The translations under genes and the position numbers were made by a program. The notes under the pieces are model-generated. The model saw only the letters and a list, made by a program, of their open reading frames with translations, did no database searches and was not told the origin of the DNA. From contig NZ_JAEMHL010000004.1 in the NCBI RefSeq assembly GCF_016458305.1, positions 124,001 through 188,000 of the forward strand: a DNA stretch of 64,000 bases, in the 5' to 3' direction. Source of the DNA: Geomonas anaerohicana. GTDB lineage: Bacteria > Desulfobacterota > Desulfuromonadia > Geobacterales > Geobacteraceae. Position 1 is the first letter of the stretch. Every line of letters begins with the position of its first letter. Shown here piece by piece: positions 39,595 through 49,261 of the stretch.

Positions 39595-39622
39595 TTGACA
39601 AACGGCGCCACATGCATATTAT
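39595..39622 (+). promoter_or_regulatory. Promoter of the DUF4124-M28 peptidase operon
   Basis: TTGACA (39595-39600) and TATTAT (39617-39622) with a 16-bp spacer; start of transcription near 39629, about 35 nt before ATG 39664. Confidence 0.65.
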
Positions 39623-39663
39623 CTTCAGCCTTGAACTGCACGATCTTGCATTCCGGAGGGCAC

Positions 39664-40248
39664 ATGCGACCTACGACGATGGCTGCCTTGTTTTTTCTCG
39701 TTGCCGCACCCGCGCTTGTTTTGGGCGGCACCTACCAGTGGCGCGACGACGCCGGCACCGTTCACTTCACCGACGATTCGGACCGAATTCCGGACAAGTA
39801 CCTGAAGCGTGCCCAGGAGGTGGATTCTGCTCCTGCGGCGAAGCCCGCCGCAAGTACGCCCAAGCAGGAGGCGCCGACGACAGCGGCGACAGCCAAGGGC
39901 GGCGTGGTAGTCCCCGTCGACCCGAAGAGCGTGCAGCGGGAGCGACTCGGCGCGGAACTGGCCCAGGTCCGGGGAGGTCTGCAGGGGAAAAAGCAGGAAC
40001 TGCAGAGACTGCATCACAGGTGGATGGTGCTCAAGGGGCGCACCCCGTCCGTGGATGAGGCCAAGAAGTTCCAGAAGGAGCTTGCCGAGGGTAAGACCAC
40101 TGACGAGAAGAATCCCTACGTCACCAAGAACCGGGCCCTTTCCATGTCCGGTGCCGCACGTTCCGCCTATTTCAAGAAACTCGAAGAAGTGCGCGGGGAC
40201 GAGGCGCGGGTGCAGCACCTGGAGCGGGAACTCGAGGCCATCAAATGA
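39664..40248 (+). CDS. Exported DUF4124-domain protein
   Basis: 194 residues from ATG 39664, which has GGAGGG upstream. A signal peptide (MRPTTMAALFFLVAAPALVLGG) is followed by a DUF4124 segment TYQWRDDAGTVHFTDDSDRIPDKY, an Ala/Pro/Thr-rich linker, and a helical C-terminal half that looks like a coiled coil (LGAELAQVRGGLQGKKQELQ...; EEVRGDEARVQHLERELEAIK). DUF4124 proteins are periplasmic and of unknown function, often in gammaproteobacteria and Geobacter. The next gene overlaps by ATGA, so the two are coupled. Confidence 0.82.
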   Translation: MRPTTMAALFFLVAAPALVLGGTYQWRDDAGTVHFTDDSDRIPDKYLKRAQEVDSAPAAKPAASTPKQEAPTTAATAKGGVVVPVDPKSVQRERLGAELAQVRGGLQGKKQELQRLHHRWMVLKGRTPSVDEAKKFQKELAEGKTTDEKNPYVTKNRALSMSGAARSAYFKKLEEVRGDEARVQHLERELEAIK

Positions 40249-41180
40249 GACCGCTCTCCGGAGCGGGGAAGGGCGGGGCGCTCCCTGCTGTCTCCAGGGA
40301 CCGCATCGTGCAGCACCTTACCTTTCTGGAGGGGGTCCGGCATCCGGTGGTGGCGCCCGTCGCCTTGCAGCAGGCGTGCGGCTACGTGGAGGACATGCTG
40401 CGTGCCTTGGGGTACGCAGTGGACCTGCACGGCTTTGAGGACGGCGCGGAGCAGTACCACAACGTCGTCGCCACCAGGCTGGGGACGCGCCGGCCGGAAA
40501 AGCGCCTCCTGGTACTGGCCCATTTCGATACCGTGGCCGGTTCGCCTGGGGCGGATGACAACGCAAGCGGCGTCGCGCTGCTCCTGGAACTGGCGGCGAT
40601 CTTCAAGCAGTGGCGGCCGGAACTGACGCTGCAGTTCGTCGGGGTGAACCTGGAGGAAAACGCGGACCGTGAGGAAGCCGGGATCGGGCTCAGGGGCAGC
40701 CGTGCCCTGGCCGCATTGGCAGCGGCACAAGGGTGGGAGATCGAAGCCGTGGTGGTGCTGGAATCGGTCGCTTTCGCGGGCAGTTCGCTGCCCCAAGGCG
40801 CCCCCGCAGGTGTTCCTCTGCAGGTGCCCCCGCACGGCGACTTTCTCGCCGTGATCGGTAACGAGATGTCGCAGGGGCTGGTGACGCGCTTTGCGCTGAC
40901 CGTCGAGAGCTTCCAGGTGCCTCTCCCCGTGGTCCCCCTGGTGGTGCCGGGCAACGGCGAACTCCTCCCCGATACCCGCAGATCCGACCACGCACCCTTC
41001 TGGGATGCCGGCTACCCCGCCATCATGCTCACCGACACCACCAACTTCCGCAACCCCCACTACCACCAGCCCAGCGACACCGTCGACACCCTCAACCTCT
41101 CCTTCGCGCTCCGCGTCTGCGAAGCTACAGCTGCGTTCCTGCTTGGTCTGGCCGGTGGGGAAGGCGAAGCTCAGCGCTGA
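40245..41180 (+). CDS. M28-family zinc peptidase
   Basis: 311 residues. Zinc-site motifs of M28 aminopeptidases are all present: LVLAHFDTV, GADDNASG, NLEENADRE, a Glu in VVLESVAF, and the final His in NPHYHQPSDT. The segment TRRSDHAPFWDAGYPAIML is typical. No signal peptide is seen from this start, so it may be cytoplasmic. It overlaps the DUF4124 gene by 4 bp (ATGA). Its 3' end overlaps the convergent CHAD gene by 56 bp. Substrate unknown. Confidence 0.9.
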   Translation: MRPLSGAGKGGALPAVSRDRIVQHLTFLEGVRHPVVAPVALQQACGYVEDMLRALGYAVDLHGFEDGAEQYHNVVATRLGTRRPEKRLLVLAHFDTVAGSPGADDNASGVALLLELAAIFKQWRPELTLQFVGVNLEENADREEAGIGLRGSRALAALAAAQGWEIEAVVVLESVAFAGSSLPQGAPAGVPLQVPPHGDFLAVIGNEMSQGLVTRFALTVESFQVPLPVVPLVVPGNGELLPDTRRSDHAPFWDAGYPAIMLTDTTNFRNPHYHQPSDTVDTLNLSFALRVCEATAAFLLGLAGGEGEAQR

Positions 41181-42099
41181 TCTGGCTCACCAGGGACTCG
41201 AGTGGTTGCTCGCGGTGGGCCTGCCTGAAGTCTGTGAACAGGACGGCCCGGTGCTGCGCCAGTACCTGCAGCAGCTCTTCCCGACCCGTTCCCGGTGCCA
41301 CTCGTTCCTGCACCATCTCCGCGAAAACATCCAGGTCGTGCAGCTTGCCCAGCAGGTCCTGGTAGCGCTTGAGAACCCGGCGCAGTTGCTCCGAAGGGGA
41401 CAGGCACCTGGCGGAGTCAGTCCCCTCAAGCAGCGGCGCCAGGATCTCCAGCCGGTAGCGCAGTTTCTTGAAGGCGATGCGGAGCCGGTGCTGCGCCACC
41501 GCGTCTTCTTCGTGTAGCGCGGCCGGGAAGAGTTCCTCGACCAGCTTGACCCGTTCCTCCAGCGCCCCTGCCGCGAACAGGCCTATCCCGATGAAGGGGT
41601 CGACCGAACGAGGCTTGAAGGGGGTGACCTGCTCCGTCAATTCCGCCAATTCCATTTCGAGTCTCACCGCCCGGAAGCGGGCCAGCGCCCGGGTCAGTTC
41701 CTTTTGGGCCGCCTCCCGCTCCTTGGACAGCGTTCGCAGCAACTCATCGGTGCCGGCCGGGGCAGCGCCGCTCGCCGGCCTCTCGAGCCCGGAGAAAAAC
41801 AGCAACGCCTCGTCCACGTTGCGCAAATCTCCCAGCATGATGGTGAGCTTTTTCACCCTGCGTGACAGCCTTGCCACCTTTTTCTCCGGCAGTAGGGGGG
41901 CAAAGAGGGCAAGCCCCTCGCGCAGACGGCGGGAGGCGACGCGCAGGTCGTGCACCTCGTCTAGGTCGAACCGGCGCAGCGCGCCGCGCCAATGGGCGAA
42001 GAATTCCTGCTGCAGCATGGCAAGGAGGTGCGAAGAGGCAAACCACAGGCGTGCCGTGTGAAGTTGCGGAGAAGAAGTGCGTTCGGCGGGGATACTCAT
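41125..42099 (-). CDS. CHAD-domain protein containing an in-frame dispersed repeat
   Basis: 324 residues from ATG 42099 (GAAGG upstream). The CHAD domain has EVHDLRVASRRLREGLALF near the start and the second repeat HRLRIAFKKLRYRLEIL; conserved His/Arg/Lys residues would bind polyphosphate. TATAAT at 42121-42126 (minus strand) looks like the -10 box and makes the upstream ATG (42123) impossible. Between LEILAPLL and EQLRRVLKRYQDLLG lie the residues EGTDSARCLSPS, encoded by a 30-bp palindrome that occurs between genes elsewhere in the window. The insertion sits after the second CHAD repeat's helix, in a place that may be a loop. Confidence 0.88.
   Translation of the reverse strand: MSIPAERTSSPQLHTARLWFASSHLLAMLQQEFFAHWRGALRRFDLDEVHDLRVASRRLREGLALFAPLLPEKKVARLSRRVKKLTIMLGDLRNVDEALLFFSGLERPASGAAPAGTDELLRTLSKEREAAQKELTRALARFRAVRLEMELAELTEQVTPFKPRSVDPFIGIGLFAAGALEERVKLVEELFPAALHEEDAVAQHRLRIAFKKLRYRLEILAPLLEGTDSARCLSPSEQLRRVLKRYQDLLGKLHDLDVFAEMVQERVAPGTGREELLQVLAQHRAVLFTDFRQAHREQPLESLVSQISAELRLPHRPDQAGTQL
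41396..41425 (+). repeat. Dispersed 30-bp palindrome, copy 5 (inside CHAD gene)
   Basis: GGGGACAGGCACC then TGGCGGAGTCAGTCCCC, one mismatch to copy 2. It lies in the CHAD reading frame without breaking it. Confidence 0.85.
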
Positions 42100-42234
42100 A
42101 GCCTTCACCAGGACTGACAGCATTATAGCATGAACTCAATCAAGGATAGCACTGCTGGTAATAAGGCAAGGCAGTAAACGTGCGCATACTTTCGTGCCAG
42201 GGAGCGCAGGCTGCGCCCCCTGGATCTAACGCCG

Positions 42235-42399
42235 TCAGTGAGGCTTGTGGATGGAGATGAGGAATTCCATGACTGCGAGGAGGTTGGTGAGTCTTCTGAA
42301 CAGGATATTCTTTTCCCGCAGGTCCTTCGTGGTCTGGAACTTTGCCATCAGTAGTTGGTACTGCTCGTGGGCCAGGTCAAAGGGTTTCATCTTTTTCAA
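42235..42399 (-). CDS. Small protein, 54 residues, TTG start
   Basis: The frame runs from TTG 42399 to TGA 42235. Product: MKKMKPFDLAHEQYQLLMAK, continuing FQTTKDLREKNILFRRLTNL and ending MEFLISIHKPH; mixed charged, mostly helical, no membrane segment. GGAG lies 9 nt before the TTG, and the ATG at 42390 is too far from it (18 nt). A near-consensus promoter (TTGACA-N17-TATAAA) lies upstream. A strong hairpin at 42197-42223 (CCAGGG-A-GCGCA / TGCGC-C-CCCTGG) follows the stop. No family recognised. Shorter than common gene-finder limits. Confidence 0.62.
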   Translation of the reverse strand: MKKMKPFDLAHEQYQLLMAKFQTTKDLREKNILFRRLTNLLAVMEFLISIHKPH

Positions 42400-42437
42400 C
42401 GTGCCGCTCTCCTTTGGTGTCGATTTTGGATTAGATG

Positions 42438-42466
42438 TTTATAACTATAGTGCATTAATATGTCAA
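42438..42466 (-). promoter_or_regulatory. Near-consensus promoter for the 54-residue protein
   Basis: On the minus strand TTGACA (42461-42466) and TATAAA (42438-42443) have a 17-bp spacer. Transcription would start near 42431, 32 nt before the TTG start. Confidence 0.68.
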
Positions 42467-42522
42467 GCGGCTGAGGGTGAAAAACCGCCGCTACCGCAAG
42501 GAGAAAAAAATCAGGGTTATGA

Positions 42523-42550
42523 TTGGTAAAAATTAATGACGTGCTATAGT
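42523..42550 (+). promoter_or_regulatory. Promoter for the Gly-rich secreted protein
   Basis: TTGGTA (42523-42528) and TATAGT (42545-42550), 16-bp spacer. It points away from the promoter at 42438, so two small genes are divergently expressed. Confidence 0.55.
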
Positions 42551-42585
42551 GTGTCGGTTGTTTATCAAACTTGGGAGGAAGCGCC

Positions 42586-43002
42586 ATGAAAAAAGTATTG
42601 TCCACCATCGTAGCCGCGCTGGTAGCAGTATCTTTCGCTGGAATGGTCTGGGCGGCAGACACCACCGGAACCGACTCGGGTTACTCCGGCGGCCAGGGGA
42701 CCGGCATGTCGACCGGCGCCCAGAGCGACCAGGGGAGCGCCGAAACGGCCAAGCCCAAGACAAAAACCAAGAAGAAAAGAAAGAAAAGCAGCAAGAAGAC
42801 CAGGAAGCACACCAGGAGAAGCACGGGCACCGGCGTCACCGGCACCCAGCCTAACTACGGCACCCCGGCCTTGGGAGGCCCTAGCGGCACCGGCGGCATG
42901 GGCGGAACCGGCGGTGGTATTGGCGGTGGCACCGGCGGCGGCACCAGCGGTGGCTCTGGCGGTTCCGGGACTGGCGGCGGCACTGGCGGCGGCGGATATT
43001 AA
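42586..43002 (+). CDS. Secreted Gly-rich protein with a basic segment
   Basis: 138 residues from ATG 42586 (GGGAGGAAG upstream). Signal peptide MKKVLSTIVAALVAVSFAG...WA (cleavage about 25), then a Gly/Ser/Thr part, a very basic stretch KPKTKTKKKRKKSSKKTRKH, and a C-terminal Gly-rich tail of GGTGGG-type repeats. Low-complexity composition suggests an unstructured cell-envelope or matrix protein that could bind nucleic acid or polyanions. No enzyme motif. A strong terminator follows. Confidence 0.75.
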   Translation: MKKVLSTIVAALVAVSFAGMVWAADTTGTDSGYSGGQGTGMSTGAQSDQGSAETAKPKTKTKKKRKKSSKKTRKHTRRSTGTGVTGTQPNYGTPALGGPSGTGGMGGTGGGIGGGTGGGTSGGSGGSGTGGGTGGGGY

Positions 43003-43024
43003 CTATTTGGAAAGGGAAACTTTA

Positions 43025-43057
43025 GGGCCGCACCGAAAGGCGCGGCCTTTTTTTTCG
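43025..43057 (+). terminator. Terminator after the Gly-rich protein gene
   Basis: GGCCGC-ACC-GAAA-GGC-GCGGCC followed by eight T. Confidence 0.88.
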
Positions 43058-43357
43058 CCGCGTCACCCGGTCCCCCGGGGTGTTGTCGAGAGAAGCCGCA
43101 CCGCTTTCCCAAGGCGGGTGGGTCAAATGCCCCACCCGCTTGCCGCGTTGGGTGACGGCCCATCTGTCCCAGCGCCGTCTCCGTAGCGATCATAGCAGCG
43201 AAAAGGTTGCAACTCTCAATAATTACCGCAAGTAAAACTCAATGCGTTGGCGTCCGGCACCTTGAGGCTTCGCCTATATCGCATGCGGGTACGGCTCTTG
43301 CTGTAACAATGCTGCCCATTAATGCATTGCATCATTATTTTATTAAAGGAGATTTCC
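43058..43357. other. ppiC upstream region
   Basis: Contains a perfect 9-bp stem hairpin, GCGGGTGGG / CCCACCCGC (43114-43139), an AT-rich part next to the gene (43300-43350) and AAAGGAG before ATG 43358. No clear promoter pair and no gene recognised. Confidence 0.45.
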
Positions 43358-44326
43358 ATGTCTGCATTGAAGAATTGGATCCCGGCCGCAGTGGCTGTCC
43401 TGGCCCTGTGCGCGCTCCCGGGGTGCTCGGAGCAGGGGCCGACCGGCGCCCCCGTCGCCAAAGTGAACGGAACCACCATCACCAAGCCGGAACTTGACCG
43501 CGCCGTGAAAACCCTGCTGGCGCAAAACCGGGTCAACCAGACCCTGCCGCCGGAACAGATGAAGAAGGCCGCCGACGCCGCCCTCGATCAGCTCACCTCG
43601 GCGGAGCTTCTGTACCAGGAGGGGAAGAAGCTGGCGATAAAGAACCTGGACCAGCTGGTCGACCAGCAATACCAGAAAAACCGCGCCGCCTTCCCCAGCA
43701 AGGAGGAGTACGAAAAAGCGCTGAAGGCAACCGGGATGACCGAGGCCGAGGTACGGGAGTCGATGCGCAAAGAGATCGTGGTCAACTACTTCGTGGACAA
43801 GCAGTTCTCGGCCAAGGCCACCTGCTCGGAGCAGGAGGCCAGGAAGTTCTACGACGACAACAAGGCCAAGCTGTTCCAGAAGGGTGAGCGCCTGCAGGCG
43901 AGCCACATCCTGGTGAGCGTGGACCAAAAGGGGAGCGTCGAGGAGAAGAACAAGGCCCGTGCCAAGGCGGAGGCGCTGCTGAAAAGGGTGCAAAAGGGTG
44001 AGGATTTCGCCGCGGTGGCCAAGGCCGAGTCGACCTGCCCCAGCCGCACCAAGGGGGGAGAATTGGGCATTTTCGGGAAGGGCCAGATGACTCCTCCCTT
44101 CGAGAAGGCGGCCTTTGCCCTCAAACCCGGGGAGATAAGCAAGGTGGTGGAGACGGAGTTCGGCTACCACATCATCAAGCTGCAGGAGCGCATCGCTCCC
44201 TCCACTGACAGCTTCGAAGCAGTGAAGTTTCAGATCGTGCAGTACCTGAAGATGGAGCAGACGCGCAAGGCGGTGGCGGCTTTCCTGACCGAGCTGCGCC
44301 ACAAGGCGAAGATCGAGAAGGTGTAA
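43358..44326 (+). CDS. Parvulin-type peptidyl-prolyl isomerase lipoprotein
   Basis: 322 residues from ATG 43358. A lipoprotein signal ends in LCALPGC (Cys near 22), so it is likely anchored in the membrane facing the periplasm. The N-terminal SurA/PrsA-like chaperone region is helical; the parvulin domain (about 185-290) has LQASHILVS, FAAVAKAESTCPS, GGELGIFGKGQM, FALKPGEISKVVET and FGYHIIKL. It would help folding of exported proteins such as outer-membrane proteins or cytochromes. PrsA/EpsD-like lipoproteins have the same layout. AAAGGAG precedes the start; the upstream ATG at 43322 lacks one. Confidence 0.9.
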   Translation: MSALKNWIPAAVAVLALCALPGCSEQGPTGAPVAKVNGTTITKPELDRAVKTLLAQNRVNQTLPPEQMKKAADAALDQLTSAELLYQEGKKLAIKNLDQLVDQQYQKNRAAFPSKEEYEKALKATGMTEAEVRESMRKEIVVNYFVDKQFSAKATCSEQEARKFYDDNKAKLFQKGERLQASHILVSVDQKGSVEEKNKARAKAEALLKRVQKGEDFAAVAKAESTCPSRTKGGELGIFGKGQMTPPFEKAAFALKPGEISKVVETEFGYHIIKLQERIAPSTDSFEAVKFQIVQYLKMEQTRKAVAAFLTELRHKAKIEKV

Positions 44327-44347
44327 GCGCAGGTCACCTGACGCAGT

Positions 44348-44382
44348 ACGGCCCGGGGGGATTTCCCTCCGGGCCGTTTATT
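44348..44382. terminator. Terminator between ppiC and the NtrC-type regulator
   Basis: ACGGCCCGG(GGGG) pairs with CCTCCGGGCCGT, followed by TTATTTTT. It lies between two convergent genes. Confidence 0.8.
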
Positions 44383-44441
44383 TTTCCGCAGCCGGGGCGG
44401 CGCTGCAGGATCCGGGATCCCGGGTTGCTAGCGGGGTGTGG

Positions 44442-45938
<1,497 letters not shown>

Positions 45939-46591
45939 GGTGAACGTTCCTTCCTGGACCTGCTGCGGGACTCCGCACATTCTCGATAGGCTGAGGCCGG
46001 TGTCGGCCAAGTTACGGGGAGGCTCCCCGTGCCGGTCAGCAGGCGGCTGAACTTTATCATGCATTTAATAATTTGTGTATTGTTTTTTCCGAATGTAACG
46101 CCGGTTGCGATAGCCTGGCCCAATGCAGTGCTGCTCTCACGGGAATCCTCACCCAGTGTTGTGGGTGATATCACCCACTTTTGCGGCATCTGCCCCACTA
46201 CTTCGGCGGCTGCGGCTGCATCCGCTAATTTTGCGAGGGGGCGTTACTTTTTTCTCCCACCTGCGTGATTTGGCGCAGCGGGGTGGGGCGTTTCCAACAG
46301 TTTATCGCATAGGACGCGACCCCAGCCCCCGACCTGCGCCTTTCCGGCATCGGTAGCTCTGTCGACAAGCCCATGGGGCAAATGACCAACTTTCGGTGTC
46401 TTGACGCGCTGCCGGTGCGGCTTCAAGAGACGGAGGCAGTTCGTTTCCGTGTTTCCCACCGGCCAATGTGCCATCGGCGCAAGTAAAGCTAGCAGGATGC
46501 GTGCCGAGGCTCCGGCACGCTGGCGATAACTCCCCCCGGTCCGACCGCCGCCCCCCCGCTCTGTGCCGCAGTGCAGCCAGCATCGCACGAT
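45939..46591. other. Long intergenic region with 18-bp palindrome
   Basis: 653 bp without a credible gene. At 46161-46178 there is the perfect palindrome GTGGGTGATATCACCCAC, a likely operator or enhancer. At about 46490-46520 an 8-bp stem GCGTGCCG / CGGCACGC forms a hairpin. The T/A-rich stretch near 46060-46090 may hold the promoter of the regulator on the minus strand. No known RNA family recognised. Confidence 0.5.
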
Positions 46592-46608
46592 CTGGCAAGT
46601 AATATGCA
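46592..46608 (+). promoter_or_regulatory. Sigma-54 promoter candidate for the Sel1-kinase operon
   Basis: CTGGCAAGTAATATGCA: GG (46594-46595) and GC (46606-46607) are 10 bp apart; -24 TGGCAAG is close to consensus, -12 is ATGCA rather than TTGCA. Start of transcription near 46619, 25 nt before ATG 46644. Confidence 0.55.
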
Positions 46609-46643
46609 TAAGGAAAAACGAATTTAACATGAAAGGAATTGTC

Positions 46644-47135
46644 ATGAAATTAAGGCAGCTGTTGTTGTGGGTCTCCGTGGCGGTCGTCATCGGCGCCGGG
46701 CAGGTGTACGGTTACGACGGCACGGATCTGAAGGAGATAAAAAAACTGGCGGAGCAGGGCAACCCCGAAGCCCAGATGAAACTGGGGGTGATGTTCTCCT
46801 CCGGCGTTGGGGTCCCGCTGGACAAGCAGGAGGGGCTCAAGTGGTACGAGAAATCGGCGCGACAGGGATATGCGCCGGGACAGTGGAATCTCGCCTTTAT
46901 CTATATCAGGGGCGAGGTGGTGCCCCAGGACTTCAAAAAGGCCTTTGAACTTTTGCAGCATGCGGCCGATGCCGGCTATGACAGTGCACAATACGACCTG
47001 GGTATGATGTACCTGCAGGGGCTCGCGGTGCCGGCTCCCGACCAGGAGAAGGCCGAGGTCTGGTTTCGCCGGGCGGCGGCCCAGGGCAACCGTGAGGCCA
47101 AGAAGATGCTGAAAGAGTTGGCCGCGAACCCGTAA
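46644..47135 (+). CDS. Exported Sel1-repeat protein
   Basis: 163 residues from ATG 46644, which has AAAGGA 7-12 nt upstream; an ATG 15 bp earlier is possible. Signal peptide (MKLRQLLLWVSVAVVIGAGQVYG), then four Sel1/TPR-like repeats: AEQGNPEAQMKLGVMFSSG, ARQGYAPGQWNLAFIYIRG, ADAGYDSAQYDLGMMYLQG, AAQGNREAKKMLKEL. Sel1 repeats bind other proteins, often periplasmic signalling or envelope partners. The PAS kinase gene follows after 39 bp, probably in the same operon. Confidence 0.88.
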   Translation: MKLRQLLLWVSVAVVIGAGQVYGYDGTDLKEIKKLAEQGNPEAQMKLGVMFSSGVGVPLDKQEGLKWYEKSARQGYAPGQWNLAFIYIRGEVVPQDFKKAFELLQHAADAGYDSAQYDLGMMYLQGLAVPAPDQEKAEVWFRRAAAQGNREAKKMLKELAANP

Positions 47136-47174
47136 CCCAGCGGCCGGCCAAGAAGAAAGTTTCCAGGAGTCACC

Positions 47175-49178
47175 ATGCCTAACATTTTCGAACCTCAAAA
47201 CCCGCCGGCGGAATCCTCCCCCCCTTGCTTCGATTTCAGCCACGTCGCCGGCGAACTCGAGGAGAGCCGCAAGCGGCTGAGCGCCGTCTTCGATACCGTC
47301 CAGGTCGGCATCGTCATCATCGACGCCGAGTCCCACACCATCGTCGATGCCAACCCCAAGGCGATCGAGATGATCGGCGCAGGGAAGGACGCGGTGGTCG
47401 GCTCGGTCTGTCACTGCTTCATCTGCCCGGAGGAAAGCGGGCACTGCCCCATCACCGACGAGGGACAGCGCATCGACAACGCGGAACGGCAACTGCTCAG
47501 ACCGAGCGGCGACGCCATCACCATCGTGAAAACGGTGGCGCGGGTGAAACTGTACGGGCGCGACCACCTTATCGAAAGCTTTCTGGACATCAGCGACAGG
47601 AAACGGGCCGAAGAGGAGTTGAGGATGAGCGAGGAGCGTTACCGCGACATCCTGGAGAATGCCAACGACCTGATCCAGAGCGTCGATGCCAAGGGGAACT
47701 TCATCTACGTGAACAACGCCTGGAAGAGGACTTTGGGGTACTCCGATCAGGACCTCGCCTCGATGAACATCTTCGACGTGATCAAGCCCTGCTGCCAGAG
47801 CCACTGCGCCACCATGTTCGACCAGCTGAAGAGCGGTGCCAAGATCCCACGGGTCGAGGTGGAGTTCGTAGCGAAGGACGGGCGCAGCATCATCCTCGAG
47901 GGGAGCATAAACTGCAACACCAGCGACGGGCAGGTCAGCACCAGGGGGGTCTTCCGCGACATCACCGAGCGCAAGCAGATGGAAGCCGAACTGACGCAGA
48001 GCGAGGACCGCTACCGCAAACTATTCGAGAACGCGCCGGAGGCGATCCTGGTGCAAAGCGGCGGGCGCTACGTGTGCGTCAACAAGCAAGCCTGCCAGCT
48101 GCTCGGTGTGGAGCGCCCCGAGGACGTGGTGGGGCAGTCAATCTTCAACTTCGTTCATCCCGACTACCACGCCATGGTGGTGGAGCGCATTCAGCATATT
48201 CAGGCTACGGGAGAGCCGTCGCCGATGCGCGAACAAAAGATCGTGCAGAAAGACGGCACCGTAATAGACGTGGAGGCGGTGTCGACCGGGATCGTGTTCC
48301 AGGGGCAAGAGGCGATCCAGGTCATCATCCGTGACATCACCGAAAGAAAGCAGGTGGAGGAACAGCGCCGGGAGCTCAATGCCCGGCTGGAGAAGATGGT
48401 GGAGGAGAAGACCCGGCACCTCAAGGAGGCCCAGGCCAAACTGATCCAGTCGGAGAAGATGGCAACCCTGGGCGAAGTGATTGCGGGTGCGGCTCATGAG
48501 TTGAACAACCCGCTGGCGGGGATCCTGGGGGCCATCCAGATGCTGCGCAGCAACGCGCTGGCGCACCCCATAGACCCTGAGCTGATGGAAGGGATCGACG
48601 TCCTGGAGAGCATCGAGAGCGCCGCGGTGCGCTGCCAGAAGATCGTCGAGGACCTGGTCCGCTTCACCACCCAGGCACGCTGCAATTTCAGCGACATGGA
48701 CATCAACGAGGTGCTCAAGGACACCCTGGAGATCATGGCGGGCCCCTTCGAGGAGCAGAAGGTCAAGGTCAAGCTGCAGCTGGACCCGGAGGTGCCCCGC
48801 ATCGAGGGGGACTTCGTCAAGCTGCTGGAGGTCTACGTGAACCTGCTGCAAAACGCCAAAAGCGCCCTCCCCAACGGCGGCCGGATCGACATCAGCACCG
48901 GTCTGGTGAAGAAGTACGGGGAGCCGTTGCAGGTCTCGGTGGTGATCCGGGACAACGGCTGCGGCATCCCGCCCCAGAACCTGGCCAAGATCTTCGATCC
49001 CTTCTTCACCACCAAGCCGGCAGGGAAGGGGCCGGGGCTGGGCCTTACCGTATGCTACGGCATCGTCAAGCGCCACGGTGGCGATATCGACGTGCGCTCC
49101 ACGGTGGGCAAAGGGACCGAGGTGACGGTCATCGTCCCGGTTCGGCAGCAGAAAGGGGGCACCTACCAGGGTTCCTGA
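47175..49178 (+). CDS. Soluble multi-PAS sensor histidine kinase
   Basis: 667 residues, no membrane segment. Three PAS domains: about 25-145, 150-270 and 275-395. The first contains CHCFICPEESGHCP and the second KPCCQSHC, cysteine patterns that could bind metal or sense redox. A coiled coil (LNARLEKMVEEKTRHLKEAQ) leads into HisKA (VIAGAAHELNNPLAG) and HATPase (NLLQNAKSA; DNGCGIP; GPGLGLTV). Start ATG 47175 has AGGAG upstream. Likely partner is the divergent NtrC-type regulator, an inference from position. Confidence 0.92.
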   Translation: MPNIFEPQNPPAESSPPCFDFSHVAGELEESRKRLSAVFDTVQVGIVIIDAESHTIVDANPKAIEMIGAGKDAVVGSVCHCFICPEESGHCPITDEGQRIDNAERQLLRPSGDAITIVKTVARVKLYGRDHLIESFLDISDRKRAEEELRMSEERYRDILENANDLIQSVDAKGNFIYVNNAWKRTLGYSDQDLASMNIFDVIKPCCQSHCATMFDQLKSGAKIPRVEVEFVAKDGRSIILEGSINCNTSDGQVSTRGVFRDITERKQMEAELTQSEDRYRKLFENAPEAILVQSGGRYVCVNKQACQLLGVERPEDVVGQSIFNFVHPDYHAMVVERIQHIQATGEPSPMREQKIVQKDGTVIDVEAVSTGIVFQGQEAIQVIIRDITERKQVEEQRRELNARLEKMVEEKTRHLKEAQAKLIQSEKMATLGEVIAGAAHELNNPLAGILGAIQMLRSNALAHPIDPELMEGIDVLESIESAAVRCQKIVEDLVRFTTQARCNFSDMDINEVLKDTLEIMAGPFEEQKVKVKLQLDPEVPRIEGDFVKLLEVYVNLLQNAKSALPNGGRIDISTGLVKKYGEPLQVSVVIRDNGCGIPPQNLAKIFDPFFTTKPAGKGPGLGLTVCYGIVKRHGGDIDVRSTVGKGTEVTVIVPVRQQKGGTYQGS

Positions 49179-49232
49179 CTTCGGCAGGGGCGGCGCCCGT
49201 CCTGGCCCGCCCCCAGCTGAGGTTGATTTCAT

Positions 49233-49261
49233 TTGACATTTCCCTCCCCATCTGGTTAAAC
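49233..49261 (+). promoter_or_regulatory. Promoter upstream of the riboswitch
   Basis: TTGACA (49233-49238) and TTAAAC (49256-49261), 17-bp spacer. Transcription would start near 49268, giving about 90 nt before the aptamer. Confidence 0.5.

Noticed and set aside
41125-41180. Frameshift or truncation where the M28 and CHAD genes overlap
   Set aside because: Both proteins keep their full conserved parts; a 56-bp tail-to-tail overlap of convergent genes is enough to explain it.
46376-46560. A known riboswitch or small RNA in the gap before the Sel1 gene
   Set aside because: GCAAGTAAAGC and the 8-bp stem suggested a structured RNA, but the elements of GEMM, cobalamin or Moco riboswitches are missing in both orientations.
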